A stretch of DNA of 64,000 nt from Pantoea coffeiphila (GCF_016909495.1 NZ_JAFBFW010000001.1:806001-870000); one strand, 5' to 3'; counted from the first letter of the stretch, positions 43,801 to 51,520 are shown. Numbers and translations are program-made. Notes: a model not told the origin generated them from the sequence alone.

Positions 43801-45036
43801 GGAATCGGCAGGCGCATCGCCGGGGCTGAAGACGCTCGGTGGCGTCTGCGAAAAAGAGGTCTGGTTCATGTGGGACAGATAGTCCGGGCCATCGCTGATG
43901 TCACCCCACAGCACCACGCCTGCCAGCCGGTTATCGCGCAGCAGCAGGCGGCGGTAATGGCCGTCGAACGGATCGGAGGCGCTGTGGATCTGTGCGTTCT
44001 CGCCGCCGTGCAGCTCACCGGCGCAGAACAGATCGATGCCGGTCACCTTCAGGCGCACCGCCAGCGTCGGGTTGACGGCGGCGGGAATGGGGTCGGCGAT
44101 GGGGTCAGCGATGGGATCGGCCAGCAGACGGGCGGCCAGCGCGTCTGCCTGCTGCCAGCACGGCGCAACCAGCCCGACGGTCAGCTGCCCCTGCTGGCAG
44201 CATTCGCCGATGGCAGAAATATCGGGGTCGGAGGTGTACAGCCGATCGTTGACCAGAATGCCGCGATCGCAGGCCAGCCCGGCAGACCGCGCCAGGGCGA
44301 TCTCGGGCCGTACCCCGGCGGCCACCACCACGCGCCGCGCCGGGATTTCACGTTCGTCACGCAGCGCCACCGCCTTTACGCAGCCGGAGAGATCAGCGAG
44401 ATAAGCGGCGGTCTGCGCCTGCAACACCGAAGTGATGCCACGTGTCGCCAGGCTGAGCCGCAGCAGCTCGGCGGTATGTGCATCCAGCTGAGCATCCATC
44501 AGATGCGGCCCACGGTGCAGCAGGCTGACCTGCATTCCGCGCAGCGCCAGCGCGGCGGCGGCTTCCACGCCCAGCACGCCGCCGCCAATCACCACCGCAG
44601 GCTGCCCGACAACCTCACCGCTGAGAATGTTTTCCACATCCCGCATATCGCGAAAGCCGTGGATTCCGCACAGATCGTTGCCCGGCAGCGGCGGCATAAA
44701 CGCCCGCGAGCCGGTAGCCAGCACCAGATGGTCATAGGCCAGCGTCCGGTCGCCGATGCTGACCCGGCGCGCATCGCGGTCGATTGCCGTGACCGGCGCA
44801 CCGGCGATAAGCGTCACGCCGTGCGCCGCATACCACGGCGCGGCATGGGTGATGATGTCGTCGAAGCCTTTCTCACCGGACAGCACCGGGGTCAGCTGGA
44901 TGCGGTTATAGGCCGGCTGCCGTTCCTCGCCAACGATCAGGATGCGGAAACGCCCCGGTGCGCGTTCGCACAGCCGCTCCACCAGCCGCGCGCCCGCCAT
45001 ACCGTTACCGACTACGATCAGGGTGAGTTTCTTCAT
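40810..45036 (-). CDS. nasB: NasC-NasB in-frame fusion: nitrate reductase electron-transfer subunit + assimilatory nitrite reductase
   Basis: 1408 codons with no stop from ATG 45036. Residues 1-about 405 are a NasC-type FAD/NADH reductase (LIVVGNGMAGARLVERLCER, VVIGGGVLGVEAAAALALRG). A 25-residue polar linker follows, then a NirB-type unit from Met432 (VLVMAGHGMVGHHFLQQLVE), two BFD-like [2Fe-2S] domains (ICSCHNVSKSD; CEHFAF...GSGCEICKP), the siroheme/[4Fe-4S] motifs (SCVGSNWCRYG; GCTRECAEAQSKDVG) and a C-terminal NirD-like Rieske-type domain. Klebsiella has separate nasC and nasB genes. The internal ATG at 43743 keeps a strong GAGGAG site, so both a fusion and a free 977-residue NasB may be made. 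Confidence 0.88.
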   Translation of the reverse strand: MKKLTLIVVGNGMAGARLVERLCERAPGRFRILIVGEERQPAYNRIQLTPVLSGEKGFDDIITHAAPWYAAHGVTLIAGAPVTAIDRDARRVSIGDRTLAYDHLVLATGSRAFMPPLPGNDLCGIHGFRDMRDVENILSGEVVGQPAVVIGGGVLGVEAAAALALRGMQVSLLHRGPHLMDAQLDAHTAELLRLSLATRGITSVLQAQTAAYLADLSGCVKAVALRDEREIPARRVVVAAGVRPEIALARSAGLACDRGILVNDRLYTSDPDISAIGECCQQGQLTVGLVAPCWQQADALAARLLADPIADPIADPIPAAVNPTLAVRLKVTGIDLFCAGELHGGENAQIHSASDPFDGHYRRLLLRDNRLAGVVLWGDISDGPDYLSHMNQTSFSQTPPSVFSPGDAPADSGPSPVKSEKLSVEATRSKAMSKPVLVMAGHGMVGHHFLQQLVERELHLHYQVIVFAEEKAPAYDRVHLSEYFSGRSAESLSMVEDGFFESSGIELRLGHCIGHIDTRHRFVVDHQGRQTAYDVLVLATGSYPFVPPIPGNDAPGCLVYRTLDDLAAIQACAATGKTGVVVGGGLLGLEAANALKHLGLQTHVVEFAPRLMGVQLDEGGAAMLRRKIEALDVQVHTGKETRAIVAGETGGYRMEFADGGHLDTDLVLFSAGIRPRDQLARECGLEVGPRGGIVINDSCRTSDPAIFAIGECALWNGQIFGLVAPGYQMARTLADTLAGSDVAFKGADMSTKLKLLGVEVASVGDAHGRTPGSQSYSWVDGPGEVYKKIVVSEDKKRLLGAVLVGDSSEYSTLLQMMLNDMPLPASPEMLILPASSGAAPQSLGVAALPDGAQICSCHNVSKSDICDAVKGGCGDMAAVKACTKAATGCGGCAALTKQVMEFALTEMGVEVKKDICEHFAFSRQEIYHLVRAGNIRSFEELIHKHGQGSGCEICKPLAGSILASCWNDYLLKPQHLPLQDTNDRYFANIQKDGTYSVVPRIPAGEITPDGLIAIGQVAKRYNLYTKITGGQRVDLFGARLEQLPEIWQQLVDAGFETGHAYGKSLRTVKSCVGSNWCRYGVQDSTGLALRLENRYKGLRSPHKIKMAVSGCTRECAEAQSKDVGVIATEKGWNLYVCGNGGMKPRHADLLAQDMSTEDLIRTVDRFLMFYVRTADRLQRTSTWMDNLEGGLDYLRQVVLEDSLHIGAELESEMDAVVGTYQCEWQTTLAEPDRLALFRPFVNSAEPDEAVVMVTERQQIRPATSQERAERSPIVVNPSVSAGQGWVDLCDVQAIPANAGMAARLANRQIALFHLPTHPQQVFALSNHEPDSDANVLSRGLLGDVKGEPVVISPLYKQRFRLQDGRSVDDGQLALSVWPVKVENGRVWVQEQPVAAAVKTAEIIATVSV
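43741..43756 (-). promoter_or_regulatory. Internal ribosome-binding site and start for a separate NasB
   Basis: Inside the NasC-NasB frame the minus strand reads GAGGAGCAAAGC followed directly by ATG (43743-43741), the expected NasB start (MSKPVLVMAGHG). The strong Shine-Dalgarno at ideal distance looks like the remnant, or still active, start of an independent nasB cistron. Confidence 0.7.
44087..44122. repeat. Three 12-bp tandem units in the NasC part
   Basis: Units of the form ATGGGGTCGGCG on the + strand repeat three times with single-base changes, giving three ADPI repeats in the protein (ADPIADPIADPI). Copy-number change would keep the reading frame. Confidence 0.85.
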
Positions 45037-45058
45037 TGCGCGTATCCCGCCTGATAAA

Positions 45059-45856
45059 TCAGGCCACCGCCCGGTGTTTTTCATACAGGAACTGCAGCAC
45101 CTGCTGACGGTACTGATGGAACAGCGGATCGTTAGCCAGCGCCAGCCGCGAGCGCGGCCGCGCCAGCTCAACCTGCAGCACTTCACCCACTTTTGCCGCC
45201 GGTCCGTTGGTCATCATCATCACCCGGTCGGAAAGCAGTACGGCTTCATCAACATCGTGGGTGATTAGCACGATGGTGGTATTCAGCCGTGCCTGGATCT
45301 CCATTACCGCATCCTGCAAGTGAGCGCGGGTCAGCGCATCGAGCGCGCCGAAGGGTTCATCCATCAGCAGCACTTTCGGCTTCATCGCCAGCGCGCGGGC
45401 GATGCCCACCCGCTGCTTCATACCGCCGGAGATCTCGCCCGGGCGTTTGTCGGCGGCGTGCGCCATATGCACCAGTTCGAGGTTGTGGTTAATCCAGTCG
45501 TGCATTTCGCTTTTGCTCATCGAGCCGCTGAACACCTGATTGACCGCCAGCGCCACGTTGTCAAAGCTGGTCAGCCACGGCAGCAGCGAATGGTTCTGGA
45601 ACACCACCCCGCGCTCCGGTCCGGGGCCGGTAATTTCCTGGTTATCGCACAGCAGCACCCCTTCGGTCGGGCGGCTCAGCCCGGCGATCAGATTCAGCAG
45701 CGTGGATTTACCGCAGCCGGAGTGGCCGATCAGGCTGACCGTTTCGCCCTGCGCGATATCGAAGCTGACGTTGTCCAGCGCCAGGAACGGACCTTTGGCC
45801 GTTGGGAAGCTCTGGCTGACGTTCTGCACGCGGATAATGGCTTTGTCGTTTTTCAT
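45059..45856 (-). CDS. nasD: Nitrate/nitrite ABC transporter ATPase NasD
   Basis: 265 residues of the NrtD/SsuB/TauB type ATPase: Walker A GHSGCGKSTLLN, Q-loop region VVFQNHSLLPWL, signature ISGGMKQRVGIARAL, Walker B VLLMDEPFGALDAL and the H-loop THDVDEAV. It energises nitrate uptake with NasE and NasF. 9 bp separate it from nasE and 22 bp from the NasC-NasB frame. Confidence 0.95.
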   Translation of the reverse strand: MKNDKAIIRVQNVSQSFPTAKGPFLALDNVSFDIAQGETVSLIGHSGCGKSTLLNLIAGLSRPTEGVLLCDNQEITGPGPERGVVFQNHSLLPWLTSFDNVALAVNQVFSGSMSKSEMHDWINHNLELVHMAHAADKRPGEISGGMKQRVGIARALAMKPKVLLMDEPFGALDALTRAHLQDAVMEIQARLNTTIVLITHDVDEAVLLSDRVMMMTNGPAAKVGEVLQVELARPRSRLALANDPLFHQYRQQVLQFLYEKHRAVA

Positions 45857-45865
45857 CTCAGGCTC

Positions 45866-46780
45866 CTAACGGTTGTCGTAACTGAAGCGGCGAGCAATGG
45901 CCATCAGCCCCTGCTCCAGCACCATGCCCACCGCCCCAATCAGCAGGATGGCGATGATGATGTTTTCCACGTTGAGGTTGTTCCACTCGTTCCAGATCCA
46001 GAAGCCGATGCCGACGCCGCCGGTCAGCATTTCGGCGGCAACGATCACCAGCCACGCAATGCCAATCGACAGGCGCACGCCGGTAAGGATGTAGGGCAGC
46101 ACCGCGGGGAACAGGATTTTGCGCATCACGGTGAATTCGCTGAGCTTCAGCACCCGCGCCACGTTGAGGTAGTCCTGTGGAATGCGCGTCACGCCCTCGG
46201 CGGTGTTGAGGATCATCGGCCAGATCGAGCAGATAAAGATGGTCCACGCCGAGGCCGGTTCGGCGCGCTGGAACAGCAGCAGGCCAATCGGCAGCCACGC
46301 CAGCGGGCTGACCGGGCGTAGCAGGGAAATAATCGGGTTAAGCATGCTGGCGATAAAGCTGAAACGGCCGATCAGGAAACCGGCGGGAATGCCGATCAGC
46401 GCCGCCAGCCCGAAGCCCATCGCCACGCGCTTCAGCGAGGCCAGCACGTTCCAGCCGATGCCCATGTCGTTTGGCCCGGCGACGTAAAACGGATCGGCGA
46501 ATATCACCTTCGCCGCTTCCCAGGTTTTCAGCGGGGTGGGAAATCCTTTGCTGCCGATGGCGGCAATCTGCCAGATCGCAATCAGCACTATCGCCCCCAG
46601 CAGTGCCGGAAGGGCTTTTTGCAGCGCGCGGTGCATAATCACTCGCGGCGATACGGCGGACGGCGCTTTCACCGCAGTTACCGGTGGTGCCGCATGCAGC
46701 GCGGCCGGATTAATGGAAACAATTTCTGCGCTCGTTACTTCGATCGGCACGGCGGTTTTGGTTTTAACATTGGCGGACAT
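45866..46780 (-). CDS. nasE: Nitrate ABC transporter permease NasE
   Basis: 304 residues. A 45-residue cytoplasmic N-terminus precedes six hydrophobic segments (ALLGAIVLIAIWQIAAIG; FGLAALIGIPAGFLIGR), and the binding-protein-dependent permease EAA-like loop appears as DYLNVARVLKLSEFTVMRKI. This is the NrtB type. Encoded between the periplasmic binding protein and the ATPase. Confidence 0.93.
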   Translation of the reverse strand: MSANVKTKTAVPIEVTSAEIVSINPAALHAAPPVTAVKAPSAVSPRVIMHRALQKALPALLGAIVLIAIWQIAAIGSKGFPTPLKTWEAAKVIFADPFYVAGPNDMGIGWNVLASLKRVAMGFGLAALIGIPAGFLIGRFSFIASMLNPIISLLRPVSPLAWLPIGLLLFQRAEPASAWTIFICSIWPMILNTAEGVTRIPQDYLNVARVLKLSEFTVMRKILFPAVLPYILTGVRLSIGIAWLVIVAAEMLTGGVGIGFWIWNEWNNLNVENIIIAILLIGAVGMVLEQGLMAIARRFSYDNR

Positions 46781-46792
46781 CGGCGACCTCTC

Positions 46793-48055
46793 TTAGCGTT
46801 TCATGGCAAAACTGTTGGCGTAGTCGGCAGGGTTGCTGCCGTCCCAGACTTTCCCATCGATTAGCGTGCTGCTGCGCATCTCACTGGACGGCAGGTTGAT
46901 GCCGCCGACCGCGCTGGCCGCCTGTTTGTAGATATCGGTGCGGTTAATTTTTTTCGCCACCGCCAGATAGTCCGGGTCATGGTCCAGCAGCCCCCAGCGC
47001 CTGTGCTGCGTGAGGAACCACATGCCGTCGGAGAGGTACGGGTAGTTGACCGCGCCGTCGTTGAAGAAGCGCATGGCGTGGGTGTCCTGCCACGTTTTGC
47101 CCAGCCCGTTCTGATAGTCGCCAAGCATCCGCCCCTGGATGGTTTCCACCGGGGTATTGATGTACGCGCGGGCGGCCACCGTCTGGGCGGTTTCGATGCG
47201 ATTGGCGTCCGAGGTGTCAATCCAGCGCGAGGCGTCCAGCACCGCAGCGGTCAGCGCCCGGGCGGCATTCGGATTGGCATCAACCCAGGATGCGGTGGTG
47301 CCGAGAATTTTTTCCGGGTGATCCGGCCAGATTTCCTGCGTGGTGACGGCGGTGAAGCCGATATCGTCCTGAATGGCACGCTGGTTCCACGGTTCGCCCA
47401 CGCAAAATCCGCTCATGTTGCCGATTTTCATGTTCACCACCATCTGCGGCGGCGGCACCACCACGTTACGCACGTCGTTAAACGGGTGAATTCCGGCATT
47501 GGCCAGCCAGTAGTAGAGCCACATGGCGTGGGTGCCGGTCGGGAAGGTTTGCGCAAAGGTGTAGGTGCCTTTAGCGCTGGCATCGACCACCTTCTTCAGC
47601 GAGGCGGCATCGCTGACGCCCGCCTGCTTCAGCTGATTCGACAGGGTGATCGCCTGGCCGTTATTGTTCAGCGTCATCAGCATCGCCATATCATGCTGCG
47701 GGCCGGAGACGCCCAGCTGCAGGCCGTACACCAGCCCGTACAGCACATGTGCGGCGTCCAGCTCGCCGGAGACCAGCTTGTCGCGCACCGATGCCCAGCT
47801 CGACTCCTTGCTGGGGATGATTTTGATGCCGTACTTCTCGTCAAACTTCTTCACCGCCGCCATCACCACCGATGAACAGTCGGTCAGTGGGATAAAGCCG
47901 ACGCGGATCTCTTTCTTTTCAGGCGCATCGGAACCGGCCGCCCAGACGCTGTTCATCAGGCCCGGCACCAGCAGGCTGCCGCCCAGCGCCGCACTCCCGG
48001 CGATAAAGCGGCGGCGGGAGAACTGCGCGGGCATTTTTTTGTCGTCTTGCGTCAT
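46793..48055 (-). CDS. nasF: Nitrate-binding periplasmic protein NasF (Tat-exported)
   Basis: 420 residues. The N-terminus holds a twin-arginine signal (FSRRRFIAGSAALGG followed by SLLVPGLMNSVWAA). The mature part is an NrtA-like nitrate-binding protein (IRVGFIPLTDCSSVVMAAVKKF, HDMAMLMTLNNNGQAITLSN, FCVGEPWNQRA). First gene of the nas operon. Expression is controlled by the leader just upstream (sigma-54-type promoter, ANTAR hairpins, terminator). Confidence 0.95.
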   Translation of the reverse strand: MTQDDKKMPAQFSRRRFIAGSAALGGSLLVPGLMNSVWAAGSDAPEKKEIRVGFIPLTDCSSVVMAAVKKFDEKYGIKIIPSKESSWASVRDKLVSGELDAAHVLYGLVYGLQLGVSGPQHDMAMLMTLNNNGQAITLSNQLKQAGVSDAASLKKVVDASAKGTYTFAQTFPTGTHAMWLYYWLANAGIHPFNDVRNVVVPPPQMVVNMKIGNMSGFCVGEPWNQRAIQDDIGFTAVTTQEIWPDHPEKILGTTASWVDANPNAARALTAAVLDASRWIDTSDANRIETAQTVAARAYINTPVETIQGRMLGDYQNGLGKTWQDTHAMRFFNDGAVNYPYLSDGMWFLTQHRRWGLLDHDPDYLAVAKKINRTDIYKQAASAVGGINLPSSEMRSSTLIDGKVWDGSNPADYANSFAMKR

Positions 48056-48085
48056 TGCGGCTTCCTGTAATGTTGAAAAATGAGC

Positions 48086-48135
48086 AAAAAAAAAGCGTCC
48101 TGTCAGCGCTCAGTTTCCTGAACGCTGACGGACGC
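48086..48135 (-). terminator. Intrinsic terminator in the nasF leader (antitermination target)
   Basis: On the minus strand: GCGTCC + GTCAGCG stem, paired with CGCTGAC + A bulge + GGACGC, followed by nine T (48094-48086), 30 bp upstream of the nasF start. Its 5' arm (48135-48130) shares bases with the second hexaloop hairpin, so the two folds exclude each other. This is the NasR-controlled terminator known from Klebsiella. Confidence 0.93.
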
Positions 48136-48175
48136 CTTTATCCGTAACTCTGACTAGACCGCCGTTGGCTTAGTC
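48128..48175 (-). ncRNA. NasR/ANTAR-responsive leader RNA: two hexaloop hairpins
   Basis: Hairpin 1 (48175-48152): 9-base arms GACTAAGCC / GGTCTAGTC around loop AACGGC. Hairpin 2 (48145-48128): arms ACGGAT / GTCCGT around loop AAAGGC. Both six-base loops have A at position 1 and G at position 4, the known ANTAR recognition pattern, and are six bases apart. Hairpin 2 overlaps the terminator arm, so NasR binding should prevent termination and let nasF-cobA be read. Confidence 0.92.
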
Positions 48176-48192
48176 GTTATGGCTAATAACAA

Positions 48193-48209
48193 TGCAGCTT
48201 GTATGCCAA
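48193..48209 (-). promoter_or_regulatory. Sigma-54-type promoter of the nasF operon
   Basis: The minus strand reads TTGGCATACAAGCTGCAT: GG and GC separated by exactly 10 bases, as in -24/-12 promoters. Transcription would begin about 12 bases further on, just before hairpin 1 of the leader, which matches the expected leader architecture. Confidence 0.75.
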
Positions 48210-48304
48210 CTTCGTGGCTCATCGAAAAATCAGTCGGTTAGCTCACTATATGTCCACTTCTGGGGTTTCACTGCACCGCAGCGGCACGCGTTGCACAGCG
48301 CAAT

Positions 48305-48321
48305 GGCACACCAATAGTGCA
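48305..48321. promoter_or_regulatory. NtrC-like enhancer site upstream of nasF
   Basis: GGCACACCAATAGTGCA matches 13 of 17 positions of the NtrC dyad (GCAC ... GTGCA intact), about 110-125 bp upstream of the -12 element. A second, weaker dyad-like stretch (TGCACAGCGCAATGGCA) begins at 48292 and overlaps it. Fits nitrogen-limitation control. Confidence 0.55.
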
Positions 48322-48336
48322 ACTACTCCTTTAGTA

Positions 48337-49554
48337 TTAGTTGTTCTTTTTACCCAACACCGCCGACATGGCGAGCATCGCTTCGGCGACGTCCGACAGC
48401 TTACGGTTCTGGTTCATCGCCATATCGCGCAGGATTTTATGCGCCTGCGGTTCGGTCATGCCGTGATGCTGCATCAGCAGCCCTTTGGCTCGCTCCACCA
48501 GCTTGCGTTCGGCCAGCGTGGCGCGTAACCCGGCCAGCTCGGTATCCATCGCCTGTAGCTGGCGGGACTGCTGCTCAACCAGTTCCAGCACCGAACGGCT
48601 GAGCTGCGGTGGGATCAGCGCCGAATAGTGCTGTTCGTGCGGTGGGATCTCACCGATGTCCTGCTGCTGCATCGCCAGCGACGCCTGCGCGTCATCGATC
48701 CGCTGACGGCAGCAGGCCATCAACACATCTTCCAGAAGGTCCTCCACCCCTTTCATGCCATCGATGCGCGCCGTAGTGACCTCAAACCAGCGCAGCGCGG
48801 TATCGCCGCCGTTATCTGCCGGTGTTGCACGGGTGCAGGCAATACGGCGAAGGCGTTCAAACTCGCTGCTGTCGGCGTTAAGTTGCTGCTGCCACTGCGC
48901 CAGGCAGCGGGCGTCGGCGAATTCGCTGAAAGTTTGCAAACAGCGTTCCTGGCCTTCAATCAGATCCAGCAATTGCTGCTGTGCCGCTTCGTCGAAGCGC
49001 CGTGCGGCGAATCCCGCAGCGCCCGTCGCGCGCTCCTGCCCCGCCAGCTCTTTCCCCTGCATAAAGCTGAACATCGCCAGCAGCGCCCGCGAGATGGGTG
49101 GATCGCCGGAGATATCGGCCGCTTCGAATATCAGTGCCAGATGGGTACGGATCACGTCGTTAAACTGGCGCATGGCCTCCGGCTGGCCGATCTCCTGTGC
49201 CTGAATCTGGCGGCGCAGCAGCGGTAGCGTGCTGAGGCTGTGGAGTACGGCGGCAATGCGGCTGAACAGGCGTGGCGCATTTGTCATGCTTTGCCCGCTG
49301 AGATCGAGCGTTTGTAGTCGATCGTCCACCGCCCGTTCCGCCAGCTGCACCTGTAGCGCCCGTTCGCTGAGCTGTTCTGCCCAGAGTTCGCCGTGGGAGC
49401 ATAAAAAGATGTTGGCCGTGCCGCGTTCGCGTTGCAGGACGTGGATCAGCTGGCTGACCGCGCCGACCAGTCTGCCCATTTCCAGTAGCTGCTGTAGGCA
49501 GGTGATTTCGCTTTTTTTTGATGCAAGGACGAAGCTGAGTGCGGAGAGTGGCAT
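48337..49554 (-). CDS. nasR: Nitrate/nitrite-responsive antiterminator NasR (NIT + ANTAR)
   Basis: 405 residues from ATG 49554 (MPLSALSFVLASKKSEI); the open frame upstream reads into repeats and is not conserved-looking. The NIT sensor domain spans about 35-270 (VVSQLIH-like VSQLIHVLQRERGTANIFLC, FSFMQGKELAGQERATGAAGFA) and binds nitrate/nitrite in the family. The C-terminal ANTAR domain (LRATLAERKLVERAKGLLMQ, MTEPQAHKILRDMAMNQNRKL) binds the hexaloop RNA in the nasF leader. It is encoded just upstream of, and in the same direction as, the operon it controls. Confidence 0.95.
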   Translation of the reverse strand: MPLSALSFVLASKKSEITCLQQLLEMGRLVGAVSQLIHVLQRERGTANIFLCSHGELWAEQLSERALQVQLAERAVDDRLQTLDLSGQSMTNAPRLFSRIAAVLHSLSTLPLLRRQIQAQEIGQPEAMRQFNDVIRTHLALIFEAADISGDPPISRALLAMFSFMQGKELAGQERATGAAGFAARRFDEAAQQQLLDLIEGQERCLQTFSEFADARCLAQWQQQLNADSSEFERLRRIACTRATPADNGGDTALRWFEVTTARIDGMKGVEDLLEDVLMACCRQRIDDAQASLAMQQQDIGEIPPHEQHYSALIPPQLSRSVLELVEQQSRQLQAMDTELAGLRATLAERKLVERAKGLLMQHHGMTEPQAHKILRDMAMNQNRKLSDVAEAMLAMSAVLGKKNN

Positions 49555-49646
49555 AGGCGGGCCTGACAGGTCATGGTGATGCAGGTGATTAAGCAAGAAG
49601 CGTGCCGGGGGGGGATTGTGCTGACTGGTTGATGCATAGTTGTTCC

Positions 49647-49750
49647 GTGTTTCAGCAGGCTGGTTGCTGACCCGATCGGGCTGCTCAATAGAAATTCTGT
49701 GTTTCAGCAGGCTGGTTGCTGACCCGATCGGGCTGCTCAATAGAAATTCT
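49647..49750 (+). repeat. Two tandem 52-bp units at the left edge of the repeat block
   Basis: A 52-bp unit beginning GTGTTTCAGCAGGCTGGTTG occurs at 49647-49698 and again identically at 49699-49750; a third copy starts at 49751 and merges into the 203-bp element. The unit contains the same AGCAGGCTGGTTGCT word as the element's terminal repeat. Confidence 0.9.
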
Positions 49751-49757
49751 GTGTTTC

Positions 49758-49960
49758 AGCAGACTGGTTGCTCCCCCGGTCGGGCGGTCCTCGCGCCGCT
49801 GCGCGGTACCCTCACTGCGGTCGTCAGCCTGTCGGACCGCCAGAGACGGGCCGTCCATGGCCCGACTCTGACTTTCCCCCGCGTCCGTGCGGGTGAATCC
49901 TGGCTTCCTCGCTTCGTTCAGCGCTGTGGATTGCCCGATCGGGGGAGCAACCAGTCTGCT
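49758..49960 (+). repeat. 203-bp MITE-like element, left copy
   Basis: Begins AGCAGACTGGTTGCTCCCCC and ends with the reverse complement, giving about 28-bp terminal inverted repeats with one mismatch. A copy of the same length lies inverted at 53523-53725, with about five differences in 203 bp by eye. No protein-coding capacity that looks real. Confidence 0.85.
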
Positions 49961-50530
49961 TTTTAGTCAGGAGTTGTCTGTGTGCGAAAGTTTGGTTTCT
50001 TCGCTTCGGTTAGCGAAGCAGATCGTCCACTCGGGGGAACAACCAGTCTGCTTTTGGCTTAAGCGTTGTCTGTTGAGGAAAAATGGCTTTCGTGCTTTAT
50101 GCCGCGCTGGCATAGGATTTGAACACTGGGGCTGGCTGTTTCCTTTTGGCTCCGGTTTAGTTCTTCGGAATCATTTTCAGTTTGAATACTTTTAATGGTG
50201 TTCCGAGCGATTGCGGATGATTAAGGTTCTCTGGTCGTTTAACAGAAACTCAGTGTTTCCAATAACTGGCGGCCTCTAACAGCCAGCACAGTGCAAGAAA
50301 AGAGGGGTGGCCTCGGTGGCTGGCGGGTAATCCGCAGCGCCGAGGTGGAGGCATTACGCAAGGAGAAGGCAGCAGGGACGCTGCCATCAGGCCGGGTTTG
50401 AACAGGGATGTTCAATCATGGCCGGTCCGTCGGCGGAATGCCGTAAACGAGGGCACCGCCACGCGGCGCGAGGACCGGCCGCCAGCCACCGAGACCGCCC
50501 CTTTCCACCGCCCCCATCGCGATAAAAAAG
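49758..50530 (+). repeat. Left arm of a large inverted repeat around the extensin-like/hemS genes
   Basis: The arm consists of the 203-bp element, a diverged spacer (about 320 bp, no gene), and a GC-rich segment at 50281-50530 flanked by imperfect GGCCTCGGTGGCTGGCGG-type ends. The same three parts recur in the same order, inverted, at 52975-53725. The 250-bp GC-rich parts agree at roughly 94 percent by eye; the spacers are much more diverged. From 50531 to 50710 the sequence continues with a degenerate copy of the element's middle and then the promoter region of the next gene. Confidence 0.8.
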
Positions 50531-50710
50531 CCCCCCCACAACAGATTCATCCATGGCCCGGCTCTGGCTTTCTTCCGTGCGCTGCGGGTGAATCCTGGTT
50601 TCATCGCTCCGTTGCTGGTTAACGCAGCCAGGCAATACCGGGAAGCCGGGTGGCTAAATGAACAGGAGAGCTACACTTAGCTATATTGACAACATGACGG
50701 GTAACCTATT

Positions 50711-51409
50711 GTGCGCGTACTTATCGTGATAGCGCTTCTGGCGCTGGCGGCCTGGTGGAGCCTGCCCTGGTTAAAATCTCATCTTCCTCCACAGTGGAAC
50801 CCCTTCATTCCGCTTGCGGTGACCGACCCGCCGGGCTGGATAACCCGCTATAAATTGCAGCAGCTAAAAGACGATCCGCAAGCCTGCCTTGGGGTGTTGC
50901 AGCGCGCCAGTGCGCAGGGACTGGTCAGTTTTCGTGAAGCGCCACTGCCCAAAGGAGAATGCACTATCGCGCAACCTATTCGCATCAGCAAATTTGGCCC
51001 GGTGTCACTGAGCAGCAGTTTTCTGGCGAGTTGCCCCATGGCCGTCGCCAGCACGATGTATGTCACACGCAGTCATCAATTATTGCAGCAGTCGGAGGTA
51101 GCAAGCCCGCTGCGGCGTATTGAACATGTTGGCAGCTTTGCCTGTCGCAATATTTATCATCGTGAGCAGGGGCGGCGCAGCGAACATGCCACCGCAGAAG
51201 CCTGGGATATTACCGCTTTTCAACTGGCTAACGGGCGCTGGCTGCGGGTAGCGAAAAACTGGCAAGAGCCTGCCAGCGAGTCAGCCGCACTGCATATACT
51301 CTGGCGCAATGGATGTGCCAGCTTTGGTAATGCGCTGGGGCCTGACTATAACGCGGCTCACGCTTCACATTTTCATCTTGGCATGCGCGGCAGCGGATTT
51401 TGTCGCTGA
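50711..51409 (+). CDS. Extensin-like C-terminal domain protein
   Basis: 232 residues, GTG start at 50711. An N-terminal hydrophobic helix (VLIVIALLALAAWWSL) acts as signal or anchor; the rest is the extensin-like C domain of proteobacteria (GVGVRLSS-type core replaced here by GPVSLSSSFLASCPMAVAST, then SFACRNIYHREQGRRSEHAT, AEAWDITAFQLANGRWLRV, LGPDYNAAHASHFHLGM). The conserved H and D residues (SEHATAEAWDI, AHASHFHLG) resemble those of zinc peptidases of the cell wall, so a periplasmic wall-related hydrolase is possible; the function in bacteria is not established. It is convergent with hemS and lies inside the inverted-repeat cassette. Confidence 0.82.
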   Translation: MRVLIVIALLALAAWWSLPWLKSHLPPQWNPFIPLAVTDPPGWITRYKLQQLKDDPQACLGVLQRASAQGLVSFREAPLPKGECTIAQPIRISKFGPVSLSSSFLASCPMAVASTMYVTRSHQLLQQSEVASPLRRIEHVGSFACRNIYHREQGRRSEHATAEAWDITAFQLANGRWLRVAKNWQEPASESAALHILWRNGCASFGNALGPDYNAAHASHFHLGMRGSGFCR

Positions 51410-51447
51410 CGCGTACGGGCTAACACAGTCCATTCGTCGATGCAGAC

Positions 51448-51480
51448 AAAAAAAAGCCGCCATCGTCCATCGATAGCGGC
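51448..51480 (-). terminator. Intrinsic terminator of hemS (convergent region)
   Basis: On the minus strand a GCCGC-T-ATCG stem pairs with CGAT-G-GCGGC around a 5-base loop and is followed by eight T. It lies between the convergent stops of hemS (51521) and the extensin-like gene (51409). Confidence 0.88.
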
Positions 51481-51520
51481 TAAATGGTCTCAAAAAGACC
51501 TTATTTCACACACACTCAAA

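Noticed and set aside
49555..49740. N-terminal extension of NasR into the repeat region
   Set aside because: The extra 62 residues are encoded by the 52-bp tandem repeats; the family start fits ATG 49554.
50387..50635. Short leftward frame in the left arm of the inverted repeat
   Set aside because: It lies within repeat DNA, a matching mirror frame exists in the right arm, and the composition is that of GC-rich palindromes.
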